Assembly: GCA_003577005.1 (NCBI GenBank)
Contig: QEUW01000318.1
Span: 1 to 9,463, forward strand
Source of the DNA: Chloroflexota bacterium
GTDB lineage: Bacteria > Chloroflexota > Anaerolineae > Caldilineales > Caldilineaceae
Direction of reading: 5' to 3'
DNA length: 9,463 nt
Position numbers and translations under genes: made by a program. The notes beneath the pieces were generated by a model. It was given only the letters and a program-made list of their open reading frames with translations, was not told the origin of the DNA and made no database searches. Of the stretch, positions 6,261 to 9,463 are shown in pieces (positions within the stretch are counted from its first letter, which is position 1; each line of letters opens with the position of its first letter).

Positions 6261-9200
6261 ATGAGGATCAGCATCCACCGCTCCCCCTGTTGGCTTCACC
6301 TGTTGACGATCCTGGCGTTGTTGGTTGTTGCAATTGGCTCTCCCTTTGTGCCGCAACCGGCGTTGGCAGACCATACCCCGGCGCCCTCCAATGTTACACT
6401 TGCCGGCAACTTCCAGAGCGAACTAGGCTGCCCCGGCGACTGGCAACCCGACTGCGAACTCACTGCGCTCGCCTTTGACGTGGCCGACGATGTCTGGCAG
6501 GTCGTGTTCGATCTGCCCGCCGGCAACTGGGAATATAAGGTGGCGCTCAACGGCTCGTGGGATGAGAACTACGGCGCCAACGCTCAGCGCGATGGTCCCA
6601 ATATCGCGCTCGACCCGAGCGAGGCCGGGCCAGTCAAATTCTACTACGACCACAAGACGCACTGGATCACGAGCAACCGCAACGCCGTCATCGCCGTTGC
6701 GCCCGGCAGCTTCCAGTCCGAACTGGGCTGCCCCGGCGACTGGCAGCCCGACTGTCTGCGCTCCTGGCTACAGGACCCGGACGGCGATGGCATCTACACT
6801 TTCACGACGACAGAATTGCCGGTGGGCGACTACGAGGCCAAAGTAGCGCTCAACGAGAGTTGGGATGTCAACTACGGCGCCGGCGGCGAGCCAAACGGCC
6901 CGAACATTCCCTTTAGCGTAGCAAACGACGGCGACCCCATCCCGTTCAGCTATGACGGCTCCAGCCACATCCTCACTATCAGCACGCCCACCGTGATCGA
7001 CGAAGACCTGGCCGCCATCGTCGCCGAGCCGGCGCGCCACCCCATCCAGGAGGCCGTCTTCTACTTTGTCATGCCCGACCGTTTCGACAACGGCGACCCC
7101 AGCAACGATGAGGGTGGATTGACAGGGGATCGACTGGTCACCGGTTTTGACCCCACCGACAAGGGTTTCTATCATGGCGGCGATCTGGCCGGTCTGTTGG
7201 GCAAGATGGACTATCTGGAGGAACTGGGCGTCACCGCCATCTGGATGACTCCCATGTTCAAGAACCGGCCCGTCCAGGGCAGCGGCAGCGACATCTCCGC
7301 TGGCTATCACGGCTACTGGATCACCGATTTTACGCAGATCGACCCCCACTTTGGCACCAACGAGGAACTCCAGGCGGTCATCGACGCCGCCCACGCCCGC
7401 GGCATCAAGGTCTTCTTTGACATCATCACCAACCACACCGCCGACATCATCCAATATCAGGAAGGCCAGTATAGCTATCGCAACAAGACGGATTTCCCCT
7501 ATCGCGACGCAGACGGCAACATCTTCGACGACCGCGACTACGTAGGCGGCGGCACCTTCCCCGCGCTGGACGCCGAAACCAGCTTCCCCTACACGCCGGT
7601 CTTCGACAACCCTGGTGACGAGACGGTCAAGGTGCCGGCCTGGCTCAACAACCCCATCTACTATCACAACCGGGGCAACTCTACCTTCACCGGTGAAAAC
7701 TCGCTCTACGGCGACTTCTTCGGACTCGACGACCTCTTCACCGAGCACCCGCACGTGGTGGAGGGGCTGACCGATATCTACAAGTTCTGGATCAGCAACT
7801 TTGCCATCGACGGCTTCCGCGTCGATACGGTCAAGCATGTCAACGCCGAATTCTGGCAGCAGTTCACCCCCGCAATCCTCGAACATGCCGCGGCCGAGGG
7901 CCGACCCGATTTCTTTATCTTTGGCGAGGTCTTTAGCGGCAACCCGCATCTGCTCAGCTTCTACACCACCGGCACCGGCGCCACTATGCCCGCCGTGCTC
8001 GATTTTCGTTTTCAGGAGCAGGTGCGCAGCTATGTCTCCCAACGGGGTGCGTCGGACGGGATGCGCAACCTCTTTGCCGACGATGACTTCTTCACCGACG
8101 CCGACAGCAATGTCTATGCGCTGCCCACCTTTATCGGCAACCACGATCGCGGTCGCTTTGGCCACTTCTTGAACGCCGACAACGCCAGCAGCCTGCCCGA
8201 CGAGGAGATGCTGGCGCGCAGCAAATTGGCCCATGCCCTTATGTACTTTGCCCGCGGCGTGCCCGTGGTCTACTACGGTGACGAACAGGGCTTTACCGGC
8301 GACGGCGATGACAAGGACGCCCGCCAGGACATGATGCCCAGCCAAGTGGCCTCGTACAATGACGACAACCTCATCGGCACCGACGCCACCACGGCCGACG
8401 CCAACTTCGACCAGGGGCATCCACTTTACACTGCGCTCCAGGCGTACGCTACTTTGCGTAAGGATCACCCGGCGCTCCACAATGGCGCCCAGATCCACCG
8501 TTACAGCACGGGCGCGGCCGGCATCTACGCCTTCAGCCGCATCAATCGTGACGAGAAGGTCGAATACCTGGTCGCCGTCAACAACGCCAACGAAGCCCAG
8601 AACGCCCCTGTGCCCACCTTCTATCCTGCCGGTGTCCAGTTTGACCTGATTTACGCAGAGGGAGATGCCGCGGCCAGCCTGACGACCGACACCAACGGTA
8701 CGCTGCCTGTGAGCGTGCCGCCGGCCGGGTTTGTCATCTATAAGGCGAGCGAACCGATTTCCGCCAGCGAGACCGCACCCGCTGTCTCGATCAGCAATCT
8801 CACCAATGACCAGGTCGTGACACTCGGCACACAAAACATCGACGGCAACAGCGTGCCCGACCGGCTGGAGATCCGCGCCGATGTGAGTGGCGGCCACTTT
8901 GTCGAAGTCGCCTTTGCCGTGCGCATCGCCGGGTCAGATGAGTATACGGTCATCGGCGTGGACGACAACGCCCCCTACCGCGTCTTTTACGATGCCGGTA
9001 ATCTTCCTGACGATACGTCCATCGACATCCTCGCCATCGTCAACGACCTGAACGGGAACCTGCGCGGGGCCAAAGTCACCGGCGTGATGCCGGTGCGCGG
9101 CGAGCGCCCGCCCCCTGCCACCGCCTACGACTACGCCGTCATCCACTACCAGCGCAGCGACGGCGACTACGGTGACCACACTAGCGACAATTTCAACGAC

Positions 9201-9463
9201 TTCTGGGGCCTGCACCTCTGGGGCGAGGCCATTGACCCAGCCGAAGTGACCGACTGGGACGACCCCAAGCCCTTCCTGGGTGAGGATGACTACGGTCGCT
9301 TCGCCTGGATCAAGCTGCAAGATTCGAGCCAGGATGTCAATTTCATCGTCCACCGCGGCGATGACAAAGACGGCACCACCGCCGACCGCAAGTTCAATCC
9401 CAACACGGATAGCCCGGAGATCTGGCTCAAACAGGGCGACCCCAATTTCTACACCACCCGCGC
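6261..9463 (+). CDS. Secreted modular GH13 alpha-amylase, probable amylopullulanase; 3' end outside window
   Basis: The frame is open for 1067 codons up to the right edge. Order of modules: signal peptide 1-36 (cut after ALA); X25-type starch-associated modules at about 44-138 and 146-240, both containing FQSELGCPGDWQPDC; GH13 barrel about 262-735; beta-sandwich about 740-828; Ig-like domain about 838-945; and the start of a CBM41/pullulanase-associated domain from about 957 (AVIHYQRSDGDYGD, DFWGLHLWG). GH13 conserved regions are intact: DIITNH (D387-H392), GFRVD with nucleophile D522, acid/base E556 in FGEVF, and D629 in IGNHD; DRFDNGD at 273-279 is typical near the first strand. The enzyme should cleave alpha-1,4 links of starch outside the cell. 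The CBM41-like domain usually precedes a pullulanase domain, so a second, debranching GH13 module probably follows. Promoter and LacI-like operator lie upstream. A missing 3' end, not a truncated gene, explains the lack of a stop. Confidence 0.93.
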   Translation, partial: MRISIHRSPCWLHLLTILALLVVAIGSPFVPQPALADHTPAPSNVTLAGNFQSELGCPGDWQPDCELTALAFDVADDVWQVVFDLPAGNWEYKVALNGSWDENYGANAQRDGPNIALDPSEAGPVKFYYDHKTHWITSNRNAVIAVAPGSFQSELGCPGDWQPDCLRSWLQDPDGDGIYTFTTTELPVGDYEAKVALNESWDVNYGAGGEPNGPNIPFSVANDGDPIPFSYDGSSHILTISTPTVIDEDLAAIVAEPARHPIQEAVFYFVMPDRFDNGDPSNDEGGLTGDRLVTGFDPTDKGFYHGGDLAGLLGKMDYLEELGVTAIWMTPMFKNRPVQGSGSDISAGYHGYWITDFTQIDPHFGTNEELQAVIDAAHARGIKVFFDIITNHTADIIQYQEGQYSYRNKTDFPYRDADGNIFDDRDYVGGGTFPALDAETSFPYTPVFDNPGDETVKVPAWLNNPIYYHNRGNSTFTGENSLYGDFFGLDDLFTEHPHVVEGLTDIYKFWISNFAIDGFRVDTVKHVNAEFWQQFTPAILEHAAAEGRPDFFIFGEVFSGNPHLLSFYTTGTGATMPAVLDFRFQEQVRSYVSQRGASDGMRNLFADDDFFTDADSNVYALPTFIGNHDRGRFGHFLNADNASSLPDEEMLARSKLAHALMYFARGVPVVYYGDEQGFTGDGDDKDARQDMMPSQVASYNDDNLIGTDATTADANFDQGHPLYTALQAYATLRKDHPALHNGAQIHRYSTGAAGIYAFSRINRDEKVEYLVAVNNANEAQNAPVPTFYPAGVQFDLIYAEGDAAASLTTDTNGTLPVSVPPAGFVIYKASEPISASETAPAVSISNLTNDQVVTLGTQNIDGNSVPDRLEIRADVSGGHFVEVAFAVRIAGSDEYTVIGVDDNAPYRVFYDAGNLPDDTSIDILAIVNDLNGNLRGAKVTGVMPVRGERPPPATAYDYAVIHYQRSDGDYGDHTSDNFNDFWGLHLWGEAIDPAEVTDWDDPKPFLGEDDYGRFAWIKLQDSSQDVNFIVHRGDDKDGTTADRKFNPNTDSPEIWLKQGDPNFYTTR
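6411..6755 (+). repeat. Internal duplication within the X25 modules of the amylase gene
   Basis: Positions 6411-6455 and 6711-6755 encode the same 15 residues exactly 300 nt apart. The two DNA copies differ at five of 45 bases, all synonymous. A later pair (VALNGSWDENYGA and VALNESWDVNYGA) shows that the whole ~100-residue module was duplicated. Confidence 0.85.

Noticed and set aside
6768..8897. A 709-codon open frame on the minus strand
   Set aside because: It lies antisense to the GH13 gene, whose catalytic motifs are unmistakable. The gene's many GAC, GGC and GCC codons produce a stop-free, valine- and glycine-rich antisense frame. No family resemblance.
8934..9353. A 139-codon open frame on the minus strand
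   Set aside because: Another antisense shadow of the same GH13 gene, with the same Val/Asp/Gly-biased composition.

Overview
This window looks like a GC-rich bacterial chromosome fragment. The best guess is phylum Chloroflexota (an Anaerolineae or Caldilineae type). The reasons are an extracellular amylase/pullulanase with two tandem X25 modules, secreted proteins of the kind common there (one with a C-terminal YLP tail), and a DUF1684 protein. No rRNA or other phylogenetic marker is present, so the assignment is an inference.

Layout, left to right. (1) Positions 1-2592 on the minus strand hold a run of genes that probably reads DUF1684 protein -> cyclophilin-fold protein with a helical C-terminus -> two-domain VOC (glyoxalase-fold) gene. 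The DUF1684 and cyclophilin-fold genes are 12 nt apart and in the same frame. The VOC gene carries an in-frame TAG at codon 18, exactly where about 11-12 codons appear to be missing, and it runs off the left edge. The 163-nt gap before it holds a striking pair of inverted 31-nt palindromic units. (2) Positions 2593-3027 are a divergent control region with a perfect TATAAT box facing the DUF1684 gene. (3) Positions 3028-3681 (+) encode a small exported beta-sandwich protein, convergent with (4) a large exported serine hydrolase of the class C beta-lactamase/penicillin-binding superfamily at 3816-5933 (-). (5) Positions 5934-6260 are a second divergent control region, with a sigma70-like promoter and a LacI-family-type operator facing (6) a large modular GH13 enzyme. 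It starts at 6261 and is still open at the right edge, after 1067 codons.

Functionally, the right half points to extracellular alpha-glucan degradation: signal peptide, two X25 modules, GH13 alpha-amylase barrel with all catalytic residues, an Ig-like linker and the start of a pullulanase-associated CBM41-like domain. A second, pullulanase-type catalytic domain probably follows outside the window. A LacI-type operator in its leader would fit maltodextrin-responsive control. The serine hydrolase and small secreted protein have no clear link to starch use. The left operon is of unknown role; its middle gene is the least understood protein here and may be related to the cucumopine-synthase fold.

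The most unusual features are the paired palindromic units at 565-670, the deletion-type nonsense lesion in the VOC gene, the possible cucumopine-synthase-like protein, and the operator in front of the amylase.
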